A stretch of 64,000 nucleotides of DNA. Source: Prauserella endophytica. GTDB lineage: Bacteria > Actinomycetota > Actinomycetes > Mycobacteriales > Pseudonocardiaceae. The notes below the pieces were generated by a model. It worked only from the letters and a program-made list of their open reading frames with translations. It was not told the DNA's origin and did no database searches. The stretch is taken from contig NZ_SWMS01000016.1 of the NCBI RefSeq assembly GCF_005146945.1, positions 102,134 to 166,133 of the forward strand, given 5' to 3'. How positions within the stretch are numbered: position 1 is the first letter of the stretch; every line of letters begins with the position of its first letter. Shown here in pieces: positions 1-8,460 of this stretch. The position numbers and the translations under genes were made by a program.

Positions 1-2
1 AG

Positions 3-452
3 GTGTTCAATCTGATCGCCCGAGGTCACGAGGTGTGGGGGTGTTCCAGCCTTGGCGCCTTGCGTGCGGCGGAGTTGCGTAACCACGGCATGCGTGGCTT
101 CGGTTGGGTATACGACCGCGTGGTGGACCGCACCATTACCTACGACGACGAACTGGTGGCGACACTGGACCCGCGCACCAACGAGGCCACGGGCCTGTTC
201 CTGGCCAATATCCGCTTCGGGCTTGATCAGCTCATCACCGCTGGCCGTGCGACACAGTCTCAGGCCGAATTCCTCATCGACGGCCTGCGGGCAGTGCATT
301 TTGAGCACCGGACGAGCCGCCTGTGCGCCAGTCTGGCGACGTCAGCAGGACTGAACGCGTCGATCATCGACCGCCTGCTGCGCAGTGATGTCAAGCGCCA
401 GGATGCCACGGCGCTCGTGCGGCAGCTCATCACATCGGTGCTGGCGCAATGA
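3..452 (+). CDS. tfuA: TfuA-like protein, C-terminal part (5' end outside window)
   Basis: The visible 149 residues carry the TfuA core: GCSSLGALRAAEL near residues 13-25, a Gly-Met-Arg-Gly-Phe-Gly-Trp stretch and a DDEL acidic motif. TfuA proteins partner YcaO enzymes in peptide backbone thioamide formation, where they are thought to help deliver sulfur. The family normally has a further N-terminal stretch, so the true start lies before base 1. The stop overlaps the ycaO start by ATGA, which indicates translational coupling. The family call is firm; the substrate peptide is not visible in the window. Confidence 0.85.
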   Translation: MFNLIARGHEVWGCSSLGALRAAELRNHGMRGFGWVYDRVVDRTITYDDELVATLDPRTNEATGLFLANIRFGLDQLITAGRATQSQAEFLIDGLRAVHFEHRTSRLCASLATSAGLNASIIDRLLRSDVKRQDATALVRQLITSVLAQ

Positions 453-1699
453 GCGGCAGTCGCCCATCCCATGAGCAGTGGGAAGCCTGGGAACAGCAGC
501 TCGTTTCCCGCCTTGACGAGTTCGGCATCAGCCGCCTCGCCGACACCACCGGCATGGACACTCCAGGCGTGCCGACCGCCAGCGCGACCAAACCGGCCAC
601 CACCGATGTGATCTGGGTCTACAGCGGCAAAGGGCGAAGTCAATCCCAAGCGCGAGTGACCGCGATCATGGAATGTCTCGAACGCAGCGGAGCGTTGTGG
701 CCCGCCGAGGCGCGCTGGGTCATCGAAACACCGGACGTCTTGCGACGGTCGCACGAGGTGTGGGGTCCCGACCGGTTCACCTACCGCCGCCGCGACAGTG
801 TGCAGGCCGAGGATCTCCAGGTGTGGGTCGAGGCCACCAAGCTCACCGGAGACCGTGGACGTGTGATGGTGCCCGCCGATGTGTGCTTCAACGGGCGCAG
901 ACCCGCCGGCCTTGCGGCAAGCCCCTTCCTGCTGTCGACCTCCAACGGGCTGGCGGCGGCGTTCTGCCTGGAAGACGCGCTGGCGCACGGCTTGGCTGAG
1001 GTCATCGAGCGGGACGTCATTTCCTGTGCCGAAGTCCGCGCCTCCCATCTCGGGTTCCGCTTTCTGGCCACGATCGCGGAGCGTTTCGGCCTTGCCGGTT
1101 CCGCACTCGGACGCTACGAAGACAACGTCGACCTTGCCGTCACCATCGACCGCGACAGTCTCCCCGACAGCACGCTGGAGATCATGCGCTTCTACGAGGC
1201 GGCTGGCCTGGATCTTGTCCTCAAGATGCTGCCGAACGACTTCGACCTGCCCGCGTTTGGTGTCGCCGCTGTCCAGGAAGCCGACTTCACGCGCCATCTT
1301 GGCTGCGCTGGATATGCCGTCCGGCCGAGCAACGTAGCCGCTGCGGAGGCCGCTCTGCTGGAGCTGGCGCAGACTCGCGCCACCGACCTGCAAGGCGCGC
1401 GAGAAGATCGGCACGAGCCGGAAAAGCAGCGCCTGGACCACGTTCCCGAACGCCACTGGCTGGCGACGCCAGGTACACAGCCGATCGCCTACCAGGAGCG
1501 CAACGTTGAGCCCGGACTCGACAGCCTGGTGAACCGCTGCGCTGACGCGGGACTCCCGGACGTAGCCTACGTGGAGTTCCCTGGCTGGCCCGGTATCTCG
1601 GTAGTGCGGGTGGTCGTGCCCGACGCCGAGACATGGCACGTCACAGGCGGGTGGTCCAGCTTCGGCCCACGGCTACGCGCAGCGGTGAGTAGGTCCTGA
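449..1699 (+). CDS. ycaO: YcaO-domain ATP-dependent peptide cyclase/thioamidase
   Basis: The 416-aa protein has the YcaO ATP-binding hallmarks in order: GKGRSQSQARVTAIMECLER (about residues 60-79), STSNGLAAAFCLEDALAHGL followed by AEVIERD (about 165-192), and LLELAQTRATDLQGAREDR (about 303-321). YcaO enzymes phosphorylate a backbone amide to install azol(in)e, amidine or thioamide groups. Pairing with TfuA favours thioamidation. The start ATG lies in the tfuA stop. There is no proline-rich PxPxP C-terminus, as expected for enzymes outside the azole-forming class. No E1-like partner or precursor peptide is seen; the precursor is probably upstream of base 1. Confidence 0.9.
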   Translation: MSGSRPSHEQWEAWEQQLVSRLDEFGISRLADTTGMDTPGVPTASATKPATTDVIWVYSGKGRSQSQARVTAIMECLERSGALWPAEARWVIETPDVLRRSHEVWGPDRFTYRRRDSVQAEDLQVWVEATKLTGDRGRVMVPADVCFNGRRPAGLAASPFLLSTSNGLAAAFCLEDALAHGLAEVIERDVISCAEVRASHLGFRFLATIAERFGLAGSALGRYEDNVDLAVTIDRDSLPDSTLEIMRFYEAAGLDLVLKMLPNDFDLPAFGVAAVQEADFTRHLGCAGYAVRPSNVAAAEAALLELAQTRATDLQGAREDRHEPEKQRLDHVPERHWLATPGTQPIAYQERNVEPGLDSLVNRCADAGLPDVAYVEFPGWPGISVVRVVVPDAETWHVTGGWSSFGPRLRAAVSRS

Positions 1700-1700
1700 C

Positions 1701-2405
1701 ATGTACTGGGCGTTCGACAACATCAAGTCGAAGGACGCCGGCGCCTACCCGCCCGAGCCCCTGGAGCTGTCCTATGGGCACCGTCCCGCTGGCTCTGACA
1801 GGCTGCGCGGGACGGAACTGCAGCGTGCATACACCGTCTCGGGCCGCGAGGTTCGCCCAGCCGACTGCGGACCGGTGCGGGTGCTCTCACGGTTCGGCCA
1901 CGTCGTACGCGCACCGGGCCGGATCACCATCCAACGGGAGGAGCCGGGACTGAAATGGCGTGACTTCCAGCCCGACAGCAGCGCTTACGGTCGCGTCCGG
2001 GTTGGTGGCGACCCGTGGCACGGCACCGAGTCTGGCTTCGTGGCAAGCTGGATCGCCGGTTCTGAGTACGTCAAGATCAGCACAGGCATACTGATCTACT
2101 TCCCCAAGGGGCACATGCTCTATCAAGGCCCCATCCCGAACCGGCAGCTTGTGGACGACCCGACAATCGCCTCGGATCAACTCGATGTGATGGCCGGCAT
2201 GGAGTACTTCGTCCCTGGACGAAGCCGCGAACTCGACGGACACACGTACGGAATCGCCGCCCTGAACATTATCGCCCGCGCACCACGCGGCGGCGCGGTC
2301 GTCGAAGTCCACAAGGGGCAAGTGATCGGCTGGTTCCATCTGGTCGCACCACCAGCCACCCAAACCATAGAGCAGCTTCCGCGTGATCACGGTGGCCGAT
2401 CATGA
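1701..2405 (+). CDS. hypothetical protein of a YcaO/TfuA operon
   Basis: This 234-aa soluble protein starts 1 nt after the ycaO stop and overlaps the next gene by 4 nt, so it belongs to the same operon. It has no signal peptide or membrane segment. Two segments look conserved in style: RAYTVSGREVRPADCGPVRVLSRFG (N-terminal half; only the first 20 residues matter) and a GILIYFPKGHMLYQGPIPNR stretch followed by a C-terminal IGWFHLVAP. The overall plan recalls DUF6065-like proteins, with a Gly/Pro-rich beta fold near RiPP genes, but I cannot confirm this. The function is unknown. Confidence 0.75.
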   Translation: MYWAFDNIKSKDAGAYPPEPLELSYGHRPAGSDRLRGTELQRAYTVSGREVRPADCGPVRVLSRFGHVVRAPGRITIQREEPGLKWRDFQPDSSAYGRVRVGGDPWHGTESGFVASWIAGSEYVKISTGILIYFPKGHMLYQGPIPNRQLVDDPTIASDQLDVMAGMEYFVPGRSRELDGHTYGIAALNIIARAPRGGAVVEVHKGQVIGWFHLVAPPATQTIEQLPRDHGGRS

Positions 2406-3835
2406 CGGCCACTCCAGCGCCTTGTCACGGCGGGCGTTTGCCACATCTTCGCGCGGAACTCGCGGCGGTCCGGTATAACGAAGCCGCGATTCGAGATCGT
2501 CTTGCCGTGCCAGCAACCTCCCCACTGCCCCCGGCTGGCCACGCGCTCGGCCTTGCCCGAATCGCCCTGGGCCAACAGGACACCCAGGGCGCGTTGATCC
2601 GGTTGCTGCTCCTCGGACAGCCGATCCGCCTGAGCGACACACCGCAACTCGCCGCGGAACTCGTCGACACGCTGACCAATACCCGCCTGGTCGAGCATGC
2701 TGGTGACGTTCTGCATCCACTGGTAAGGCTGACACCATTTCACGATCTGCTGCTTGCCGCGGATCTTCACAACGAAGACTCAGCCGAGGTCAAGCCGGAC
2801 GCCGTCGAGAGCCCGCATCGCCCAACGGAGACCCTCGCGCGCCTGATCCCACGCGAGACCGTAGGCCGAAGCCTCGACATCGGCACTGGCTCCGGCGTGC
2901 ACGCGTTGCAACTCGCCCGCCACTCGGACACGGTCCTCGGTGTCGATGTCTCGCCCCGTGCCACCGCTTTCGCCCAGTTCAACGCAGCCCTCAACGAGAT
3001 CACGAACACCCGGTTCGACATCGCGGACGTAGTGAGCGGCATCGACGACGATGAACCCTTCAACCTGATCGTGAGCAACCCACCGTACCTCGTATCGCCA
3101 GAGAGATCGGTTGTCTACCGGGACGGCCCGCCCGAATCGGCACATGTCGGCACACGCGTGCTGAGCGAAGCCCCCGCCCGTCTTACTCACGACGGGCTAT
3201 TGGTGTGCCTCACCAGTTGGGGCATCTCCAACCCCGGCGACCCGGCGCGCGAAATCAGAAGCATCGCCCGCCGGACCGGGTGCAACGCAGTCGTGTTCGT
3301 GTACGCAGTTCGCAGCGGACCGGACGACGCTCTGCGGTGGAACGTCCATCGCCGCGAACCTGACCAGATTCACCAAGCCGCGCGGCGCTGGCTGGACTTC
3401 TACCGGGAGCAAGGAATCGGTGAACTCGCCTACGGTGTCGTCGTTTTCACGCCCGCTCGGGAACGACAACCCTGGTTCCGAACAGAACAAGTCACGCTGC
3501 AAGGTCAAGAGTTCGACCGGGGTCAGCTTCGCGACATCACGTCGGCGCTCGATCGCACCCATCGCGGACGCATTCCCGAAGACCTCACGCCACACCCCGA
3601 CCACGAGATCGAATCCGTCGGCAAGATCGGAACGGACGGGACGCCTACCGTCCGCGAACAGCTCCTCTGTTCCACTCGTGGGATGCGGTTCGCCGTGGAG
3701 TGCGGTCCACGGTTGCTGAACGCGATCGCGACCGGAACGGCGCCAACCACCTCAGAGCCGACAACGGAGGTCATCGTGACCATGCGGCGGCGACTCTATG
3801 AACTCGGTCTCCTCATCGGAGGCGCAGATGACTGA
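2402..3835 (+). CDS. class I SAM-dependent methyltransferase with NPPY motif
   Basis: The 477-aa protein has a SAM-binding glycine loop LDIGTGSGVHALQLA (about residues 157-171), an acidic motif-II end (GVDVS), and motif IV FNLIVSNPPYL (about 221-231). NPPY is typical of enzymes methylating amide or amine nitrogens, as in the HemK/PrmC group. The N-terminal 130 residues and a C-terminal 150-residue extension match the large actinobacterial methyltransferases with flanking accessory domains. It is coupled to its neighbours (ATGA overlaps at both ends), so it is probably a tailoring enzyme of the YcaO/TfuA cluster. The substrate is unknown. Confidence 0.85.
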   Translation: MTATPAPCHGGRLPHLRAELAAVRYNEAAIRDRLAVPATSPLPPAGHALGLARIALGQQDTQGALIRLLLLGQPIRLSDTPQLAAELVDTLTNTRLVEHAGDVLHPLVRLTPFHDLLLAADLHNEDSAEVKPDAVESPHRPTETLARLIPRETVGRSLDIGTGSGVHALQLARHSDTVLGVDVSPRATAFAQFNAALNEITNTRFDIADVVSGIDDDEPFNLIVSNPPYLVSPERSVVYRDGPPESAHVGTRVLSEAPARLTHDGLLVCLTSWGISNPGDPAREIRSIARRTGCNAVVFVYAVRSGPDDALRWNVHRREPDQIHQAARRWLDFYREQGIGELAYGVVVFTPARERQPWFRTEQVTLQGQEFDRGQLRDITSALDRTHRGRIPEDLTPHPDHEIESVGKIGTDGTPTVREQLLCSTRGMRFAVECGPRLLNAIATGTAPTTSEPTTEVIVTMRRRLYELGLLIGGADD

Positions 3836-4508
3836 CGGAGGCGAAGCCGGCCATGTCCGCGAGTCGGATGCCGAACTGGAACGCGCTCTCGGCACCCGCG
3901 ACGCCCTGCTCGCCCTGTGGAACCCGAGCGGCCGACCTGTCTCCGTTTCCTGGGACGACAGCAGCATCGTCACGGCAGACGACCGAACCCGCTCAAGGCT
4001 GACCGAGGCCCATTCAGTGGTGCACGCTCTGTTGCGCGGCGAGCACGCCAGCGCGATGCAGCGCCTTGCGGACATGAGCAGCCTGATGGCGGTCTTCACG
4101 GCATTGCGTTCGGTAACCCTGGCGAGTGAGTTGCTGTGGAGCGTTCCTTTGCCGACATGGCAAACGGTGCTCACCGACGCCCAAGCACAAACGAAGGCCG
4201 TGATCGTCAACGACGCGGATGAAGCACAAGCGGGGGCGGATGCCCTTGCCCGAGCGATCCGACGCAACCTGGCGGGCGACCGACGTCAAAGGATTCTGGA
4301 CTGTGTCGCAGAAACCGCGACCGCGCAGTCACGGCGCGCCCGCCTTGGTCTCGGCGGTTTCGGTGCCGCCGTGCTTGCCGCCGCACTGAAGACCACATCC
4401 AACGGCAGGCCCAGTGAACTAGCGGAGGAACACGCTGCCCTCATCGTGGCGTTAGCTCACGGGCAGACCGTGACGCATCGCGACGGAAGACTTGTCGTCG
4501 ATGGTTGA
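3828..4508 (+). CDS. hypothetical protein of the YcaO/TfuA operon
   Basis: The ATG at 3828 overlaps the methyltransferase stop (ATGACTGA), which fixes the start and shows coupling. An in-frame ATG at 3798 lies inside the upstream gene and is less likely. The 226-aa product is mostly predicted helical, with long Ala/Leu/Glu-rich stretches, and has no signal peptide or clear membrane span; AVLAAALK (about residues 185-192) is too short. I do not recognise the family. Position suggests a role in the same modification pathway, for example as a partner or scaffold. Confidence 0.7.
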   Translation: MTDGGEAGHVRESDAELERALGTRDALLALWNPSGRPVSVSWDDSSIVTADDRTRSRLTEAHSVVHALLRGEHASAMQRLADMSSLMAVFTALRSVTLASELLWSVPLPTWQTVLTDAQAQTKAVIVNDADEAQAGADALARAIRRNLAGDRRQRILDCVAETATAQSRRARLGLGGFGAAVLAAALKTTSNGRPSELAEEHAALIVALAHGQTVTHRDGRLVVDG

Positions 4509-4542
4509 CACCTATCGCGGCCCCACGTCCGGCGACGCGGCA

Positions 4543-5322
4543 TCACCACTTCCAGGCGACGGGGTATGGGAGGTCGTCATGGCGCATGATGGTGCCCAGG
4601 TCGGGCAAGCCGTAGCGCTGTACCCAGGGTTGGTACAGGCGCGGCGCCTCTGGCCAGACATCCTTAAGGACCAAGCCGACCGCCGCCCCGAATGCCAACT
4701 GGTGGAATTCCGTGAACCGGCCACCTTTCTCGCCGATCACGGCGCGCGCCAGAGCATATGCCCCGACTCGCCGCGCCGCATCAATCAAGTCAAACGCACG
4801 CATTCGCAAGGAAGCCAACTCCGAACCGGACGGCGGGAGCTGTTCACTGAAATCAATTTCTATAGACTGAAATTGGACGAGAAGCGCCAGGACTTCGCGT
4901 CCGCACGGCCCCAGGAGCCACCAGTTAGGTACTTCTCGGACAACCTGGAATCGATCGACACCCGCGAGGCCAAGATCAGGAATGACGACCGGTATGGAAC
5001 GTGCCAGCAAGACGGGCTCCGCGTCAATCTCGAACAACCTTGTCCGCATGCCAATGCCGCTACTCTCGGCTGCTGCCATCGCGGGACTGTCCCAAACCCG
5101 CAACAACCACTCGGCCGGTATCCACTCATCAGACAGCGGAACATCACCTATCCCCGACATCCACTGCTGAACCACGTTGGCATGTTGCCTGACATCGAAC
5201 GTCGAGGTCCACTCGATGACGTCACGACTACGGCTGGCGCCGACGCAGTCAAAGCTCATGTCACGCCGATGGACGGGACGATGCCAGCCGAGTCGGTCGG
5301 CAACCAGGTACAAGCGGCCCAT
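4543..5322 (-). CDS. hypothetical protein, opposite strand within the peptide-modification cluster
   Basis: This 259-aa ORF runs against its neighbours. It was preferred over the overlapping plus-strand ORF because its codons have the expected G/C third-position bias and its composition is protein-like (Trp-rich segments such as VPNWWLLGPCGREVLALLVQ). The ATG at 5322 has no clear Shine-Dalgarno; an in-frame TTG at 5376 is less likely. It is soluble, with acidic and hydrophobic alternation. I do not recognise the family. Base composition is less GC-rich than the core genes to the right, in keeping with an imported region. Confidence 0.6.
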   Translation of the reverse strand: MGRLYLVADRLGWHRPVHRRDMSFDCVGASRSRDVIEWTSTFDVRQHANVVQQWMSGIGDVPLSDEWIPAEWLLRVWDSPAMAAAESSGIGMRTRLFEIDAEPVLLARSIPVVIPDLGLAGVDRFQVVREVPNWWLLGPCGREVLALLVQFQSIEIDFSEQLPPSGSELASLRMRAFDLIDAARRVGAYALARAVIGEKGGRFTEFHQLAFGAAVGLVLKDVWPEAPRLYQPWVQRYGLPDLGTIMRHDDLPYPVAWKW

Positions 5323-5396
5323 GCCCGGTGACGATAGATGACCGCAGCCGCCCGCCCGTACCCGACCAAGCAGCAAGCGACAGGAGCGTGAGTGTG

Positions 5397-5951
5397 ATGA
5401 TCCTCCATGAAGTCGCCAAATTTCTCGGCGAAACTCGGCGGTCTGATGTACTTCGATTGCTCAGTTCACCAAGCCTGGAATGGGAACGGTCCGACCGGCT
5501 CGGCCGTACCACGTTCGGCCGCATGTGGCAGCTGGCGAGTTCAGCGATGCACAAGCGACCCGAGATGATGCAACTATCGACACTGATGGCCAGCCTTATT
5601 TATGACGAAATACACCGATCGATACCAGACTTGCTCCCCGACGCGACAACTCTAATGCCGCAGGTTTTCCCTGTCCGAATGGAAGGAAACACTGAAGAGC
5701 CACCAACTCAGTGGGCACACAAGGACGAAGCGCAGGGACGAAATCCTGTCGCGACGTCGCTATACTACGCCGAGGTTGAGAACGCGACTGGTGGCGCGCT
5801 CGCATTGCACGATTCGGCGGGACAAGTACGTACTCGGGTGCACCCAGGGGCAGATCAACTGGTAATAATAGCTGGTGATCAAGTTCATTCAGTCGAACCT
5901 CTTACCGCTGGAAACAGAATCACGGTGGTGACGAACTTCTATCGCACATGA
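5397..5951 (+). CDS. 2-oxoglutarate/Fe(II)-dependent oxygenase-like protein
   Basis: The 184-aa product shows a plausible 2-His-1-carboxylate facial triad: His108-x-Asp110 in QWAHKDE and His164 in GDQVHSVEP, with Arg174 ten residues later placed to bind 2-oxoglutarate. A double-stranded beta-helix pattern (TSLYYAEVENATGGALALHD) lies between. Such enzymes hydroxylate or desaturate substrates. The start is ATG 5397 or the adjacent GTG 5394; AGGAG at 5382-5386 supports either. The gene is richer in A/T codons than the chromosome to the right, which suggests transfer. It is probably a tailoring enzyme of the YcaO/TfuA cluster. Confidence 0.75.
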   Translation: MILHEVAKFLGETRRSDVLRLLSSPSLEWERSDRLGRTTFGRMWQLASSAMHKRPEMMQLSTLMASLIYDEIHRSIPDLLPDATTLMPQVFPVRMEGNTEEPPTQWAHKDEAQGRNPVATSLYYAEVENATGGALALHDSAGQVRTRVHPGADQLVIIAGDQVHSVEPLTAGNRITVVTNFYRT

Positions 5952-5996
5952 CTGGTTGCGCGCCGTGATAGCGACGAAACAAACGGACACACAACG

Positions 5997-6551
5997 ATGG
6001 CGGAGTTGATCAAGCCAACGACGCTGGTTCATGCGTCGTACCTGGCGGCGGTCGAGGAGTACCGGGCCGAGGGTGGTTACCCGGATTTTGACGATCTCGA
6101 CATCGGCACGGTGGACGCGTTCACCCGCTATGTTGACCAGCTCCGCCGTGACCCCGTTCGCCGAGCGGGCCTGCCTCGGCTACCGGATATGACTCTCCTA
6201 TGGTGGGTTGCCGGGTCCGAGTACCTGGGACGGATTTCCGTGTGGCACAAGCTATCCGGGAACCTGATGGAGTCGGGCCACATCGGCTACGACGTTCGCC
6301 CCACAGCGCGGAGACGCGGGCACGCGACGCCGATGCTGGCCGCCGCGCTCCCGGTGGCGCATCGGCTGGGGATCAATCCGGCGTTGCTGTCCACCAGCAC
6401 CAGCAATCCGGCCAGCAGGCGGGTCATCGAAGCCAACGGCGGGCGGCTGGTCGATCAACGCGGCGATCGGCTGTTCTTCGAGGTTCCAACCGAGCCTGTC
6501 GGCACCCGGTCTGTCACTGGCCCAGTCGGCGGGCCACCGAACGGCCAGTGA
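5997..6551 (+). CDS. GNAT-family N-acetyltransferase
   Basis: The 184-aa protein has the GNAT layout: beta-strand LLWWVAGSEYLGRISVWHKL (about residues 66-85), the acetyl-CoA pyrophosphate-binding region YDVRPTARRRGHATPMLAAAL (motif A, R-x-x-G-x-A form, about 98-117), then NPASRRVIEANGGR (motif B, about 137-150). It would transfer an acetyl group to an amine. It follows the oxygenase by 45 nt. It may provide self-protection or tailoring in the cluster, or may be independent cargo; the target is not predictable. Confidence 0.85.
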   Translation: MAELIKPTTLVHASYLAAVEEYRAEGGYPDFDDLDIGTVDAFTRYVDQLRRDPVRRAGLPRLPDMTLLWWVAGSEYLGRISVWHKLSGNLMESGHIGYDVRPTARRRGHATPMLAAALPVAHRLGINPALLSTSTSNPASRRVIEANGGRLVDQRGDRLFFEVPTEPVGTRSVTGPVGGPPNGQ

Positions 6552-6588
6552 GCGGGCCACCTATGGCTGGCCTGGTCACCGGCCGCGC

Positions 6589-6747
6589 ATGGTTCACCGG
6601 TTCCCGCAGCTCAACGACCGTATGGATCGGTCGAGCGCGTCGCCCGACATCTGGAGATACAGCCAGGAGCGCGTCGTGAGCGCGATGGCCGCGCACGGCG
6701 GCCCGATGCTCGTTGCGGCCCGCACGGCGGCGGGCGGGCTGAGGTAA
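6589..6747 (+). CDS. small ORF, 52 aa, unknown
   Basis: An ATG-started ORF runs from 6589 to TAA 6747 and begins MVHRFPQLND. Codon third positions are largely G/C and its composition is protein-like, but there is no strong Shine-Dalgarno and I do not recognise it. It may be a remnant of a longer gene lost during element rearrangement. It is the only candidate gene between the GNAT gene and the replication-relaxation gene (6552-7017). The rest of that stretch shows only short, unsupported reading frames. Confidence 0.3.
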   Translation: MVHRFPQLNDRMDRSSASPDIWRYSQERVVSAMAAHGGPMLVAARTAAGGLR

Positions 6748-7017
6748 CAGCCTGGTCTCAGTCGGGCGCTTGGTGTCCAAAATCGACCCGAAAATCGGCC
6801 TTCAGTAGTGCAGGGGGTTTCTGGCACGATGGAAGGGACGGCCGATCATGGTCACCACTCGCCGAACATCGACGGGACGCGATCACCGCGCGGCTGGTTA
6901 CAGCGAGAGCACGGTTCTGCAAATTTTTGATCACCGCTGTCAATTTTGGGGCCGAAATCCGGAGTTGAGGGGTGCTGGGGCACTCCTGGCCGCTCTGGAT
7001 GGAAGGTGGTGGTGATC

Positions 7018-8397
7018 ATGGTGGACGGTGCTGACCGTGCTGGTGGTCGTGGTGTGGTGGGTGCGGATGGGGTGGCGTCTCGTTCCGCGTCTGGGTCAGC
7101 GCAGCCTCGGCGTTCTGAATCCGCCACCCCAAACGCCGAGGCTGCTGCTACTAAACCCGCTGGTCAGCGGTGGTATCGGCGGAAGAGCGTGGAAGGCCGA
7201 CTGAGGAATGATCCTCACTCATCCACACATCGGGGGCGCGCGGGGCGCGGCGGCCGGCGGGCCGGGGAACCGGACGCGGGCCTGTGGTTCCGCCTGGTCG
7301 ACCGGGACCGACGCCTGCTTGTCCTGCTGGCCGAGCACAAGGTGCTGACCACCAACCAGATCGCCGCGATCGAGTTCCTGTCAGTGCGCCGAGCACAGGA
7401 CCGGCTGCGGCACCTACGCGAGCTGGGCGTGGTGTTCGCGTTCCGCGAGTCCTTCCAGCGCGGCGGGACGAGCCAGACGCGCTACGCGCTGGGCTACCTC
7501 GGCGCGCGGCTGATCGCGGCGCAGCGCGCGGAGCGCCCGCCTGCGCCGAAGGCGTACACCGAGAGCCTGGAACGGCTCGCGTTGTGGCCGAAGCTGGATC
7601 ACCAACTCGGCGTGAACGAATTCTTCTGCGGCCTGGCCGCGTACCGCAATCCGGCCCGGCTGCGTGAGGCTGGCCGCGACGGTGAGGTGAGCGGCCTGAC
7701 GCAGTGGTGGTCCGAACGCCGCTGCACCGAGTTCTTCTGGAAGTACCAGGGCGGCGGTCGGGAAACCCGGCTGCGCCCGGACGGCTACGGCTGCTGGGAA
7801 GAGCACGGCCGGACGGTGCGGTTCTTCCTCGAACACGACACCGGCACCGAATCGCTGGCGAAGGTCACGGGCAAGCTCGACGACTACGCCGCCTTCCCGA
7901 CCGACGCCTTCGGCGTCCTGCTGTTCTCGGTGCACTCGGCCCGGCGGGAGATTGCCCTGCGGGCGGCGTTGCGCCGCGCCCTCGGCGGTGGAGATCCTGG
8001 GTTCGTGATCGCCACCGCGGCCCGCGACGGCAACACCTTCGGCCACGCCGACGGCCCGGCGGGGCCGGTCTGGGGCCTGTGGACGCCGCAGAGCGGCGAC
8101 GGCGTGCCGCGCCGGTACCGGTTGGCCGAATTGCCCCGACGTGGCCCCTCCGTCGAGCACAGCGCCTCGAACACCGACCAGCCGTTGAACGAGGCGGCGT
8201 TCGACCCGGACGACCGGGAGATGTCGCGTCGCATCGACACATCCCAGCCCGAACCAGCCGATTCGGCGGGCTATGCGGACGACGATGACGACCTCGACGA
8301 CGTGACGCTCTACGACGACGCGGACGATGACGACGTGTACCGCGCGCCGGTCACCCCGGCGCGGCCGGACGCGCAGCGGCCACGGTGGGCCGCCTGA
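7018..8397 (+). CDS. replication-relaxation family protein (ICE/plasmid maintenance)
   Basis: The core LVDRDRRLLVLLAEHKVLTT begins a winged-helix-like domain, followed by NQIAAIEFLSVRRAQDRLRHLRELGVV. After it comes a nuclease-like half with FFLEHDTGTESLAKVTGKLD and YAAFP, typical of the Replic_Relax family found on actinobacterial conjugative elements. These proteins are implicated in replication or relaxation of the element. ATG 7018 is preferred because AAGGTGG lies about 8 nt upstream; an earlier in-frame start at 6946 is possible. The C-terminus is low-complexity and very acidic (DDDDLDDVTLYDDADDDD). It supports the view that this region is a mobile element. Confidence 0.8.
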   Translation: MVDGADRAGGRGVVGADGVASRSASGSAQPRRSESATPNAEAAATKPAGQRWYRRKSVEGRLRNDPHSSTHRGRAGRGGRRAGEPDAGLWFRLVDRDRRLLVLLAEHKVLTTNQIAAIEFLSVRRAQDRLRHLRELGVVFAFRESFQRGGTSQTRYALGYLGARLIAAQRAERPPAPKAYTESLERLALWPKLDHQLGVNEFFCGLAAYRNPARLREAGRDGEVSGLTQWWSERRCTEFFWKYQGGGRETRLRPDGYGCWEEHGRTVRFFLEHDTGTESLAKVTGKLDDYAAFPTDAFGVLLFSVHSARREIALRAALRRALGGGDPGFVIATAARDGNTFGHADGPAGPVWGLWTPQSGDGVPRRYRLAELPRRGPSVEHSASNTDQPLNEAAFDPDDREMSRRIDTSQPEPADSAGYADDDDDLDDVTLYDDADDDDVYRAPVTPARPDAQRPRWAA

Positions 8398-8460
8398 AAC
8401 CCTCTCCCCGCAAGGGTTCCCGCACGCTTTCGCCTGCCCGGAGGAGGTGGCATTGATGAC

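Noticed and set aside
4492..5331. 279-codon plus-strand frame alternative to the minus-strand gene
   Set aside because: Its codon third positions are not G/C-biased and its composition is less protein-like than the minus-strand product. Strand remains to be confirmed.
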